From assembly GCA_027623235.1 (NCBI GenBank), contig JAQBVJ010000080.1:1-33542 (forward strand): a stretch of 33,542 nucleotides of DNA, written 5' to 3'. Origin of the DNA: Planctomycetota bacterium (GTDB lineage: Bacteria; Planctomycetota; Planctomycetia; Planctomycetales; Planctomycetaceae). The position numbers and the translations under genes were made by a program. Positions 14,673 through 22,141 of this stretch are shown here, one piece after another. Each line of letters starts with the position of its first letter. The stretch's first letter is position 1. The notes under the pieces are model-generated. The model saw nothing but the letters and a program-made list of their open reading frames with translations. It did not search any database and was not told the DNA's origin.

Positions 14673-16766
14673 TCACTTCGAATCCGGCGTTGGCCGGAAA
14701 TGCCAGAACCGCACATGGCCAACGGCGAGCAGAACGAGAATTGCCGCGGCGCTGATCCAGATTCCGATCCTTAAACTTGCCGGGCGGTAAGCCCATAAAA
14801 TGGTGTGAGTTCCCGGCGAAACTTCCACCGCGCGGAACAGCCGCTCGTGCCGGATCGCTTCGGCGGGCTTGCCGTCAACGGTGACTTCCCAGCCAGGGAA
14901 CATGAGGTCTCGCAGAACAACGCGGCCCGATTGTGGCGCGTCGATCTGGATTCCCACCTCGTTTGCTTCGTACCGCGAGATCACCGCCTGGCTCTGCTTG
15001 CCCTCGTGCTCGAAGCAGGCTCGCCACGCCGGGGCAGTGCGGTGGTACAGATAAATCGGTTCGTACCCGCGAGCCCAGGCGAAGTTTAAGAACGGATCGG
15101 GCTCTGCCGACACGAGCCGCCAGTCCGGTGTCTTTGGAAGCAGCTCGAACGAGAGCACATGAGTGATGCCGTGCCGCGAAGCCCACTCGGCGAACTCCTT
15201 TGCCGTCGCCGGGTTTCTGGCATCGCCGAGCGGCCTCGCTTTGAGGTCCGGCTCGTAGTACTCGGCCGGACCAAGGCCGAGATACTCCGGCACCGAAGAC
15301 ACGCCCAGCAGATTTGTCTGGTTCGGCCCGGGAGCGTGAAGCCTCACGGGTTCACCGAACTCGACCAGTTTTGCTTTGACGGGACTTTTCGAGAGCTGAT
15401 GCACTGGGGTCTGGTCGAGTTGAAACGCGTATGTGACGTATCGAGAAATGTATCGGAACTCCCACGTGGTGAGAGCAAGGACTGCAACAACGACACCCAA
15501 CGCCACACAGGTTCGTCGCTTTTCGAGAAACAGATGCAGGGCCGAACCAGCTGCGATCGCCATGCCGAGCGTCGTGACGACGCCGTACCGGCCGGGACCT
15601 CGAAAGAAGGTGAAGCCTGGGACGTATTGCAGAATCGGGATCAGCCAGCCAGTGGCGTAGGCGAGTGCCGCCAGACCCAGGACGAACCAGGCGATGTGAA
15701 AGCGCGTGAGAATCCGCTCGCGCGTCGTTCGCCAGGCGACGGCTCCGAGGACCAGCATCAGCGGGATCAGCCCGAAGTAAAGATGAGCCTCGGCCTGGTT
15801 CGTTCCGGCTGACCAGGCCAGTGTGTCGAGATTCTCCAGGGCGCGGTCGCGGTCGATGTCCGGAGCGTACCACCACCACCACGAGGCGAAGACCTGGGAG
15901 AGGTAAAGCGGCGGAATGTGGCCGTAGCCCGGATCAAAATCGCCGCCTTCGATGTCACCTGTTCGCTGGCTGGCCTGTTTCAGTTCCAGGGTCGGCGCAA
16001 GCTGGACGGCAGCCAGCGCGAAGCCCAGCGTGAGCGCGGCGGCGGTCAGGCCGAGCGTCTTTGGTTTGCTGGCGAGCGTTGTCTCGGCGACGCCCTCCTT
16101 CGCGAACCACAGTCGAAGCGGAACGTAAAGAACGATCACGACGTCGATGATGAAGGCCAGATTGAAGTGTCCCGCGAGAAGCTGCGTGCCTCCTGCGACG
16201 CTCATCCAGATCGGGTAACGCCAGTGGCCGGTCTTCAGGAACCGCTCGACCAGCCATAACTGCAGCGGCAGGTACATGCCGCCGATGATCGCCCACTCCA
16301 GGCACAGCCTTGGCGGGAACCAGCCGTAGGTGTAGATGAGGGCCGCGAGGATTGCTCCGCCGGCTCGGACGCCGACTTCTCTCGCGTACAGCCACACCAT
16401 GATAAACGTCGCGATGTAGTGCAGCAGTTGATTGAGGTTGTACGCCGTCGTCACGTCGAGCGTCGAATACAGTGCCAGGTGAGGCGGGTAGAAGGCTCCT
16501 GTCTGACTCTCAGCGATAAGCGGATAGCCATAGCCGCTGCGGTTGTTCCACAGCGGAAACTCGCCGTCGGCAAGCCGCTCGGCAAAGAACTGTTTCTGCG
16601 GCAGGAAGTACGTGTAGAGGTCTCCGCCGATCAGACCGCCGCCGATCCAGAGTGGAGCAAAGAACACATACGTCAGCGCGAAAGCCAGCCCGATCACGAG
16701 CAGCCATTCGGCGAGACTCTTTTTTCCATTGGCGTCGATTTGTGTCGTTTCTTCCGGCACAGACAT
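14673..16766 (-). CDS. YfhO-like multi-spanning membrane protein (GT-C glycosyltransferase type)
   Basis: 697 residues. The first membrane segment is at about 20-45, followed by the loop GGDLYTYFLPQKQFFAERL and then PLWNNRSGYGYPLIAESQTG. Its acidic GGDLYTY and 'PLWN...G.P' signatures are typical of YfhO and related GT-C membrane proteins. About ten more hydrophobic segments follow to around residue 460, then a C-terminal non-membrane domain (about 470-660) and a last membrane segment (about 668-688). YfhO-type proteins are implicated in glycosylating cell-surface polymers such as teichoic acids, but the planctomycete substrate is unknown. The gene appears to stand alone. It ends in a repeat-rich spacer and has no clear ribosome binding site. 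Confidence 0.87.
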   Translation of the reverse strand: MSVPEETTQIDANGKKSLAEWLLVIGLAFALTYVFFAPLWIGGGLIGGDLYTYFLPQKQFFAERLADGEFPLWNNRSGYGYPLIAESQTGAFYPPHLALYSTLDVTTAYNLNQLLHYIATFIMVWLYAREVGVRAGGAILAALIYTYGWFPPRLCLEWAIIGGMYLPLQLWLVERFLKTGHWRYPIWMSVAGGTQLLAGHFNLAFIIDVVIVLYVPLRLWFAKEGVAETTLASKPKTLGLTAAALTLGFALAAVQLAPTLELKQASQRTGDIEGGDFDPGYGHIPPLYLSQVFASWWWWYAPDIDRDRALENLDTLAWSAGTNQAEAHLYFGLIPLMLVLGAVAWRTTRERILTRFHIAWFVLGLAALAYATGWLIPILQYVPGFTFFRGPGRYGVVTTLGMAIAAGSALHLFLEKRRTCVALGVVVAVLALTTWEFRYISRYVTYAFQLDQTPVHQLSKSPVKAKLVEFGEPVRLHAPGPNQTNLLGVSSVPEYLGLGPAEYYEPDLKARPLGDARNPATAKEFAEWASRHGITHVLSFELLPKTPDWRLVSAEPDPFLNFAWARGYEPIYLYHRTAPAWRACFEHEGKQSQAVISRYEANEVGIQIDAPQSGRVVLRDLMFPGWEVTVDGKPAEAIRHERLFRAVEVSPGTHTILWAYRPASLRIGIWISAAAILVLLAVGHVRFWHFRPTPDSK

Positions 16767-16898
16767 TCCCAGCGGTGATCAATTCGGATTCGATCAAGTC
16801 AGTTCATTGCGACAGGCGGTGCGAGCAATCTACGCCTTCGCCGTATTTCCGTCAGGCGAGCCACGACGAGCGACGGCGAGTCTGGTTGCTCCTCAATC

Positions 16899-16941
16899 AA
16901 GAAACGAAAACAGGCCGCGCGTCAATTCGACGCGCGGCCTG
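16899..16941 (-). terminator. Strong intrinsic terminator of the peroxiredoxin gene
   Basis: Perfect 13-bp stem caggccgcgcgtc/gacgcgcggcctg (16911-16923, 16929-16941) with a 5-base loop. On the minus strand it is followed by TTTTCGTTTCTT. It lies 62 bases behind the TAG stop at 17003, which supports 17003 as the real end of the peroxiredoxin gene across the internal UGA. Confidence 0.88.
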
Positions 16942-17002
16942 CGATGATCTTCGGCGTCGCCCGGTCCGGCAACCGCGGTGCGGCAACAAACCGGACTCGA
17001 CA

Positions 17003-17557
17003 CTACTTCTTCTCTTCCTTCTTCGGAGCGGGCTCGACTTTCAGCTCTTTCAACTTGTCGATGACCTGCTTGCCGTGATCCTTTGTGTTGACCTTTTTCT
17101 CAACGTGAAGAATCTTGCCTTCTTTGCTGATGAAGAAGGTGACTCGACCCGAAAAGCCTCGGTCTTTGTTGTAGATGCCGTAAGCCGTGGCAACTTTTCC
17201 GTCCGGATCGCTAAGGATCGGGTAGTCCAGATCCAGAGACTTGGCGAAGTCTGTGTTCTTTTCGACGGGGTCACAGCTGGCAGTGAAGTACGCAACGTTG
17301 AACTCTTTCAGGGCCTTGCCACTCTCACGGAGGGCTTTGCACTGAGCCGTTCAGCCACCGGTAAACGCTTTGGGGAACCACGCGACGACGACGACTTTCT
17401 TATCTTTAAACTGCGACAGTTCGTAGTCCTTGCCGTCGCTGCCTTTCAGTTTGAAGGCCGGCGCTTTGTCGCCTTCCTTCAGGTCTTCCGCTTGAACGGA
17501 ACTCCCCAGAGCCACGGCAACGGCCAGGCCCAGGGTGAGAATCTTTGCGAATCTCAT
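17003..17557 (-). CDS. Secreted peroxiredoxin (AhpC/TSA, BCP/PrxQ-like) with in-frame UGA, probable selenoprotein
   Basis: 184 residues if the UGA at 17353-17351 is read as selenocysteine (residue 69). The ATG at 17557 has ggag seven bases upstream. MRFAKILTLGLAVAVALGSS is a signal peptide, probably cut after VQA (residue 23). The thioredoxin-fold peroxiredoxin domain follows: GDKAPAFKLKGSDGK, VVVVAWFPKAFTGG, then U69-TAQ-C73-KALRESG, VAYFTASCD, YPILSDPDGKVATAYGI and GRVTFFISKEGKILHVEKKV. The UGA sits exactly at the peroxidatic Cys position (family motif FTxGCTxEC). The frame stays intact for 115 residues on the far side, with good family matches, and a SECIS-like hairpin follows the UGA. Peroxiredoxins reduce H2O2 and organic or other peroxides. 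Sec would be the attacking residue and Cys73 a candidate resolving residue. The export signal places it outside the inner membrane. A nonsense mutation is the alternative. Confidence 0.87.
17318..17335 (-). promoter_or_regulatory. Bacterial SECIS-like hairpin after the UGA codon
   Basis: On the minus strand, gcc-ctc-cgtga-gag-t-ggc forms a 6-bp stem (GCC/GGC and CUC/GAG) with one bulged U and a 5-base apical loop CGUGA. The loop begins 21 bases after the UGA and has G then U at positions 2-3. These fit known bacterial SECIS rules: a loop some 16-37 bases past UGA with a G in its first two positions. The bulged U is on the 3' side, unlike E. coli fdhF, and the stem is short. Confidence 0.65.
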
Positions 17558-17665
17558 GTCTGTCTCCGGTTGAGGGTTGAACACAGTTCCGGTGACTTCC
17601 GGAACCTTCGCCGCACTCAGTGTAACCGGGAGTGGCCCGGCGGAGAAACTGTCGCTGCGACTTCG

Positions 17666-17694
17666 ATTCTCACTGTTGAAACTGAGAATTCTCA
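17666..17694. promoter_or_regulatory. Operator-like palindrome in the divergent promoter region
   Basis: TGAGAATTCTCA (17683-17694) is a perfect 12-bp palindrome. A further ATTCTCA half-site lies at 17666-17672, 22 bases (two helical turns) from the second ATTCTCA. It sits between the peroxiredoxin gene (minus) and the response-regulator gene (plus). TGAGAAT/ATTCTCA half-sites resemble Fur-family operators, but the exact spacing differs. Binding is inferred. Confidence 0.4.
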
Positions 17695-17798
17695 CACGTG
17701 ATCAGCAGTCGCGACGGGAGTACACTCGCAGAACCGAAACTCGTGGCGAGTGTCCGAGCACAAGTCAACCGCGAGTCCCGTGACACCGGAGCGAATCT

Positions 17799-19157
17799 GT
17801 GACCAGCAAGCGAACGATCCTCATCGTCGAGGACGAGGACATCATTCGGAATTCTCTCAGCGAACTGCTGACGGGCGAGGGATATCAGGTCAGCGAGGCC
17901 GGGCGAGTGGGCGACGCGGTGGATCTCGCCAAGGAAACGGATTTTGACGTTGCGATCTGCGATGTTCAGTTGCCCGACGGAGACGGGCTGGCGCTGTTGC
18001 GGAAGCTGCATCAACGAAATCCGCATACGTGCATCCTCATCATCACGGCCTACGCCACGGTGGAAAATGCCGTCGAAGCGTTCAAAGCCGGCGCGTTTGA
18101 TTATCTCGTCAAGCCGGTGCTGTTTGAGGATCTGCTGCACAAGCTCGACCGACTTTACGAATTCCGAAATCTGTATTTCGAAAATCAGTCGCTCCGCCGC
18201 GAACTCGATCGACAGGGAGACCTCAATCAGATTGTCGGGTCCAGCCGGGCCATCGCGGCCGTTCAGCTGCAGATTCGGAAGGTCGCCGTCACGAATGCCA
18301 ACGTCCTGCTGGTCGGCGAGACGGGAACCGGAAAGGAATTGTTTGCCCGCGCGATCCACGCGGCTGGACCGAACAGCTCCGATCAATTCCTCGCCGTCAA
18401 CTGCAGCACGCAACCCGTCGAGCTGCTCGAAAGTCAGTTGTTCGGGACGCGGGATGCCGGTGACGGAAATCGCGCGGAGCCGGGAGTTCTTCGTCACGCC
18501 GGAAAAGGAACGGTCTTCCTCGATGAGATCGGTGATCTGCCTCTAAGCACCCAGGCGAAACTGCTGCGGGCGATCGAGTACGGCGAGATCCTTCCCGTCG
18601 GCGGATCAGAAACGCAGAAAGTCGAGGCGCGCATTGTCGCGTCGACCACGCGCGAGCTCGCGCAGGAAGTGGCGAAGGAGCATTTTCATGAGGACCTGTT
18701 TTATCGGCTCGACGGAGTCAAGATTCAGATCCCGCCGCTGCGAGACCGGATTGACGACATCCCGGAACTCGTCGAGTTCTTCGTGACGAAATATTCAAAG
18801 CAGATGAAGAAACGAGTTGCCGGCGCGTCCAGTGAGACGATCCGTCTGCTGACCGGTGCCGAGTGGAAAGGCAACGTCAGGCAGCTCGACAACGCGATCG
18901 AACGTGCCGTCATGATGAGCGACTCCAAAACGATTGGCCCGACGGACCTGCCGCCGGACATTCTCGGCATGGGCAATCCGCTGCCGGACACCGAGGAACT
19001 GCGAAGCGCCCTGCGTCACTACGAGCGGCTGCACATCACTCGCGTCCTTCGCCAGTGGCCGGACAAGCGGGAAGCGGCCAGGCGGCTGAAACTGGGGCTG
19101 TCGAGTCTGTATCGCAAGATTGAAGAGCTGAGGATCGACGTCGAGTCGATCAAATGA
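17799..19157 (+). CDS. NtrC-like response regulator lacking the GAFTGA motif
   Basis: 452 residues from GTG 17799, with cggag about 11 bases upstream. The receiver domain (about 5-120) has the acidic pair Glu11/Asp12, phospho-acceptor Asp55 (VAICDVQLPDG), Thr83 and Lys105. The AAA+ domain (about 145-370) has Walker A GETGTGKE (173-180), Walker B TVFLDE (238-243), and FHEDLFYRL and IPPLRDR. The C-terminal Fis-type HTH (about 405-450) contains REAARRLKLGLSSLYRKI. Between ESQLFG and GTVFLDE, where NtrC proteins carry GAFTGA, the sequence is TRDAGDGNRAEPG, two residues shorter. GAFTGA contacts sigma-54, so ordinary sigma-54 activation is doubtful. No sensor kinase gene is adjacent. The ATG of a 51-codon frame overlaps its stop. 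Confidence 0.92.
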   Translation: MTSKRTILIVEDEDIIRNSLSELLTGEGYQVSEAGRVGDAVDLAKETDFDVAICDVQLPDGDGLALLRKLHQRNPHTCILIITAYATVENAVEAFKAGAFDYLVKPVLFEDLLHKLDRLYEFRNLYFENQSLRRELDRQGDLNQIVGSSRAIAAVQLQIRKVAVTNANVLLVGETGTGKELFARAIHAAGPNSSDQFLAVNCSTQPVELLESQLFGTRDAGDGNRAEPGVLRHAGKGTVFLDEIGDLPLSTQAKLLRAIEYGEILPVGGSETQKVEARIVASTTRELAQEVAKEHFHEDLFYRLDGVKIQIPPLRDRIDDIPELVEFFVTKYSKQMKKRVAGASSETIRLLTGAEWKGNVRQLDNAIERAVMMSDSKTIGPTDLPPDILGMGNPLPDTEELRSALRHYERLHITRVLRQWPDKREAARRLKLGLSSLYRKIEELRIDVESIK

Positions 19158-19309
19158 CACAGTCCACGATGATCCCTTTCCTCACGGAGACATCGGCCCT
19201 GCTGGCCGCGTGCTGGAACGGCGATGCTGTCTCCCGCGAGACTCGCGAAATCGAATTGCCGCTGACGGGGCTCGCCGCGACCTGGACCCGTCCTCCAGCC
19301 CTCGAATGA
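19154..19309 (+). CDS. Possible 51-residue protein overlapping the regulator stop
   Basis: ATG 19154 overlaps the regulator's TGA (ATGA), and its own TGA at 19307-19309 overlaps another ATG at 19306, which is in the frame of the large exported protein. The peptide begins MTQSTMIPFLTETSALLAA and ends WTRPPALE. I recognise no family and see no ribosome binding site. The double ATGA linkage is the only support, so it could be chance. Confidence 0.3.
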   Translation: MTQSTMIPFLTETSALLAACWNGDAVSRETREIELPLTGLAATWTRPPALE

Positions 19310-19458
19310 AAGTCGAGCCGCCCTCGAAATCGGTGAGGAAGACGAACCTGGCGGGTGGCTGGAATCTGCGCCCGGTCGAACGCACAATGGCCGGGTCCCC
19401 GTTTCATCAGTCGCGACGGGGGGGGTCTGCCTTTTGTGCTGATTCTGGATCGGTCGCC

Positions 19459-21966
19459 GTGTTTCGAACTGACCTCGTTCTTGCGTTTGCTTTTCTGTTC
19501 TGCCTACTGGCGGATAAGGATTATGCGATCGCTCAACTGGATCCGGATCGAGAAGTCAGCGTCCGTCTGACGACCTCAGGATTTGGCAGGTACGCTCCAG
19601 GGCGGTGGGGGCTGATCGAATTGAGGGTCGGCAATCGCGGCGAGACAGAGGCCTCGCCTGTCTCGGTCGGCTGGCTGAAAGAAGACAAGAATCTGGAATT
19701 CAGTCGGCAGTTGCTGGTTCCGCCGGGCGCGATTCGCAAAAGCTGGATCCCGATTTTCATTCCCGAATCGATGTCGACTCAGTCACGGCCGGGATTCATG
19801 CCGCTCGCGGAACTGCAGTCCAACACGCGAATCGTCAAGGACGGCGTCGAGTCGATTAAGCGGGGCGATTCGTATGACCGGGTCGAGACGTTTCCGTTGA
19901 AGCTCTTTCAAAACCGCTGTGTGGCCTTTCTCTCGGACGGCACCGAGCGGCAATTCGAAATTTTCACTTTGCTGGCCGACCTGTTTCACGATCGCCCGCG
20001 GGAGTCCATCGTCCCCCTTCTTGATCCCCAGCTTCCGTCGGTAATTGAGGGGTACGACGTTGCGGATGTGATCATCGTTTCCGGAAATCGTGTGGGGGAA
20101 GATGCCGCAGCTTCCTCGGCGCTCATGGAGTGGGTGCTGAGAGGCGGCACATTGTGGATCCTCGTGGACCAGGTGAGCCCGGCGACCCTCAGCCAACTGG
20201 CGGGCGATGCGTTTTCGGTGGAGACGGTAGATCGCCTGACTTTGTCCGAGTTCGGAATCGTTTCCGAAGACCGTGTGATTTCCACACCGCCGGAAACCCG
20301 GAACCTGGAAAGGCCCGCGGACTTTGTTCGCGTCGTCGCCGATGGGGTCACAGTGACGCACAGCGTCGACGGATGGCCGGCGGCGTTTTCCAGGCAGATC
20401 GGCCAGGGGCGAATCGTCTGTACGACATTGGCGATGGAAGGCTGGTACGTTCCGGAAAACTGGAACGTTCAGGAAACACTTCGCTCTGAAGATCGACCTT
20501 TCAAGGCATCCGCCACGCTCAACGAGTTTCTCACCGAGACTTGTACTGCTGAGGGCGAGAAGGCGATTTCGCATCAGGCTCAGGTCGCCAGCGTCAATGC
20601 ACGCATCGGTGTCGAAGTGCCCGGCAGAAATCTGGTGCTCAGCATTCTTGCCGGTTTTCTGCTGGTATTGGTTGCGACGGTGCCTGTCCTGAAACGTGCC
20701 GGGAGAATCGAAGCTGCCGGATATGTGATTCCACTTGCGACAGTTGTCATCGTCGGCACTCTCAGCGTGATCGGTGTCGCGTCGCGCAGCGAACCAGACA
20801 GCGTGACTGAGTTTCAGTTCGTCGCGATCGAACCCGGGCAACCCTTGGCTCATGTTGAGGGCGTTGCCGCGACCTATTCGAAAAGCCCGATCACCGGCCC
20901 GTTTCTGGCATCGGAAGGCGGGCTCTTTCTTCCAGAACGAAGCGGGACCGGTCTGGGAGTCTGGCGGCGAGAGCAACACGATCCGCCCGCCTGGTCGTTC
21001 AGCACAGCTCAAATTCCAACCGGCGTCCGATTGGCTCCGTTCCGAAAGGTTGTGCGACTTTCGCAAGCGGTTTCTGCCGAGGGAACCTTCGACAAAGACG
21101 GCTTCATCGGCTCGGTCGATGGCGGACAGTTCGGCGAACTCAGCGATCTCACGATTGCCGGGCGGACTCATTTTACCGCCGCTACAATCGCGGACTCGGC
21201 CGGCAGGATCGTCGTTCGTCCCGGTGACATTCTTCCCCCCGGCGAGTTTCTTGGCGGGCAGCTTCTCGACGAGGAACAACAGCGGCGACAGACTGTGCTG
21301 CAGCAGATGTTGACTCTCGAAGGACGTGAGAACTGGTTTCCGCAACGACTCATGCTGCTGGGCTGGGCCAATCCGGTTGAGACCGGTTTTGAGATTCCCA
21401 TCGAAAAGCGAAGCGGTGCCGCGCTGCTGGGAATTCCCCTGCAGATTCGACGTCCGCCCGCCGGAACGAACATTCGAATTCCGTCACTGTTTCTGACGAT
21501 GAACGCGATTCGAGGTGCCGGCGGGACGGGATTCTCGTCGTCGTACAGCAACGGAAAAGGTGTCTGGAGCGAGAAGCTTTACAAAGGCGTTTCCACGTTG
21601 AGGTTTCAGGTTCCGGAATCACTGCTGCCGATCGAAGTCTCCTCGGCAATCTGTCGAGTTAAGATCTCGGCCCCGTCGCGAACCGTCGTGATCTCAGCGG
21701 GTCCGCCCGGCAAGCGAACGGAGATCTCCTCGCGGTCGAGCATGGTCGGGGAGTTTTCATTCACGATCACAGCGAAAGACGCGCTGACTCTCGACGAGGT
21801 CGGCGGCCTGCAGATTGTGCTCGACATCGGCGAGATCAACCTGAAGCCGGACGAAGGAAATCTGGACGAAGCCGGTCAGGAACTCATCGTCCGCGACGAG
21901 ACCTGGCAGGTGCACTGGGTGCAGCTTGAACTGTCAGGAAAAGTGAGCGGCACGGCGAGCGATTGA
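19459..21966 (+). CDS. Large exported membrane protein linked to an ABC transporter
   Basis: 835 residues from GTG 19459, chosen because it starts a good signal peptide (VFRTDLVLAFAFLFCLLA...YAIAQ). Starts at ATG 19387, ATG 19306 and GTG 19210 are open in the same frame and would place 24 to 83 residues before it. The first part (about 25-140) is beta-rich and resembles an Ig-like sensor domain (VRLTTSGFGRYAPGRW). About 190-260 has DVIIVSGNRVGEDA and WVLRGGTLWILVDQ, like the GATase-like domains of BatA/DUF4350-type membrane proteins. Two membrane segments lie near residues 395-415 and 420-440, then a long C-terminal beta-rich region. The ABC ATPase gene starts 175 bases later. I infer an accessory subunit, comparable in layout to GldG-type partners, but no function is established. 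Confidence 0.8.
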   Translation: MFRTDLVLAFAFLFCLLADKDYAIAQLDPDREVSVRLTTSGFGRYAPGRWGLIELRVGNRGETEASPVSVGWLKEDKNLEFSRQLLVPPGAIRKSWIPIFIPESMSTQSRPGFMPLAELQSNTRIVKDGVESIKRGDSYDRVETFPLKLFQNRCVAFLSDGTERQFEIFTLLADLFHDRPRESIVPLLDPQLPSVIEGYDVADVIIVSGNRVGEDAAASSALMEWVLRGGTLWILVDQVSPATLSQLAGDAFSVETVDRLTLSEFGIVSEDRVISTPPETRNLERPADFVRVVADGVTVTHSVDGWPAAFSRQIGQGRIVCTTLAMEGWYVPENWNVQETLRSEDRPFKASATLNEFLTETCTAEGEKAISHQAQVASVNARIGVEVPGRNLVLSILAGFLLVLVATVPVLKRAGRIEAAGYVIPLATVVIVGTLSVIGVASRSEPDSVTEFQFVAIEPGQPLAHVEGVAATYSKSPITGPFLASEGGLFLPERSGTGLGVWRREQHDPPAWSFSTAQIPTGVRLAPFRKVVRLSQAVSAEGTFDKDGFIGSVDGGQFGELSDLTIAGRTHFTAATIADSAGRIVVRPGDILPPGEFLGGQLLDEEQQRRQTVLQQMLTLEGRENWFPQRLMLLGWANPVETGFEIPIEKRSGAALLGIPLQIRRPPAGTNIRIPSLFLTMNAIRGAGGTGFSSSYSNGKGVWSEKLYKGVSTLRFQVPESLLPIEVSSAICRVKISAPSRTVVISAGPPGKRTEISSRSSMVGEFSFTITAKDALTLDEVGGLQIVLDIGEINLKPDEGNLDEAGQELIVRDETWQVHWVQLELSGKVSGTASD

Positions 21967-21997
21967 TGAGTACGTTGAAAGGGCTGTCTGAGGGTGC

Positions 21998-22073
21998 CCC
22001 GAAGCGTAATCGAGAGCGAAACTCGATCGGCTTTGCGATCTCGAAAGACGTCCTCCCTCGCTTGCGTTTCGGG
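21998..22073. repeat. Imperfect palindrome (cccgaagcg... / ...gcgtttcggg)
   Basis: Arms 21998-22015 and 22056-22073 match at 14 of 18 positions around a 40-base spacer. The 'cccgaagcg.aa.cgag' word is a frequent planctomycete dispersed repeat. It lies between the large exported protein and the ABC ATPase gene. Confidence 0.6.
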
Positions 22074-22084
22074 TTACTTTAAAA

Positions 22085-22116
22085 ACAGCCAGCCAAAATT
22101 ACAGCCAGCCAGAATA
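22085..22116. repeat. 16-bp imperfect tandem repeat acagccagcc(a/g)a...
   Basis: acagccagccaaaatt (22085-22100) is followed directly by acagccagccagaata (22101-22116), 26 bases before the ABC ATPase start. Confidence 0.75.
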
Positions 22117-22141
22117 ATCGACCAACTGGGATTCACACATC

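Noticed and set aside
17050..17295. 81-codon minus-strand frame in the peroxiredoxin region
   Set aside because: It is out of frame with the peroxiredoxin, whose own frame is open from 17350 to 17003 and matches the family.
17351..17353. Reading the peroxiredoxin as a pseudogene with a nonsense mutation
   Set aside because: The stop falls exactly on the catalytic Cys codon, no other lesion exists, a terminator follows the full-length gene and a SECIS-like hairpin is present. It cannot be excluded without the genome's sel genes.
19783..21345. 520-codon frame on the minus strand opposite the large exported protein
   Set aside because: No domain and a shadow-like composition. The plus-strand protein has a signal peptide and membrane segments, and lies in operon order.
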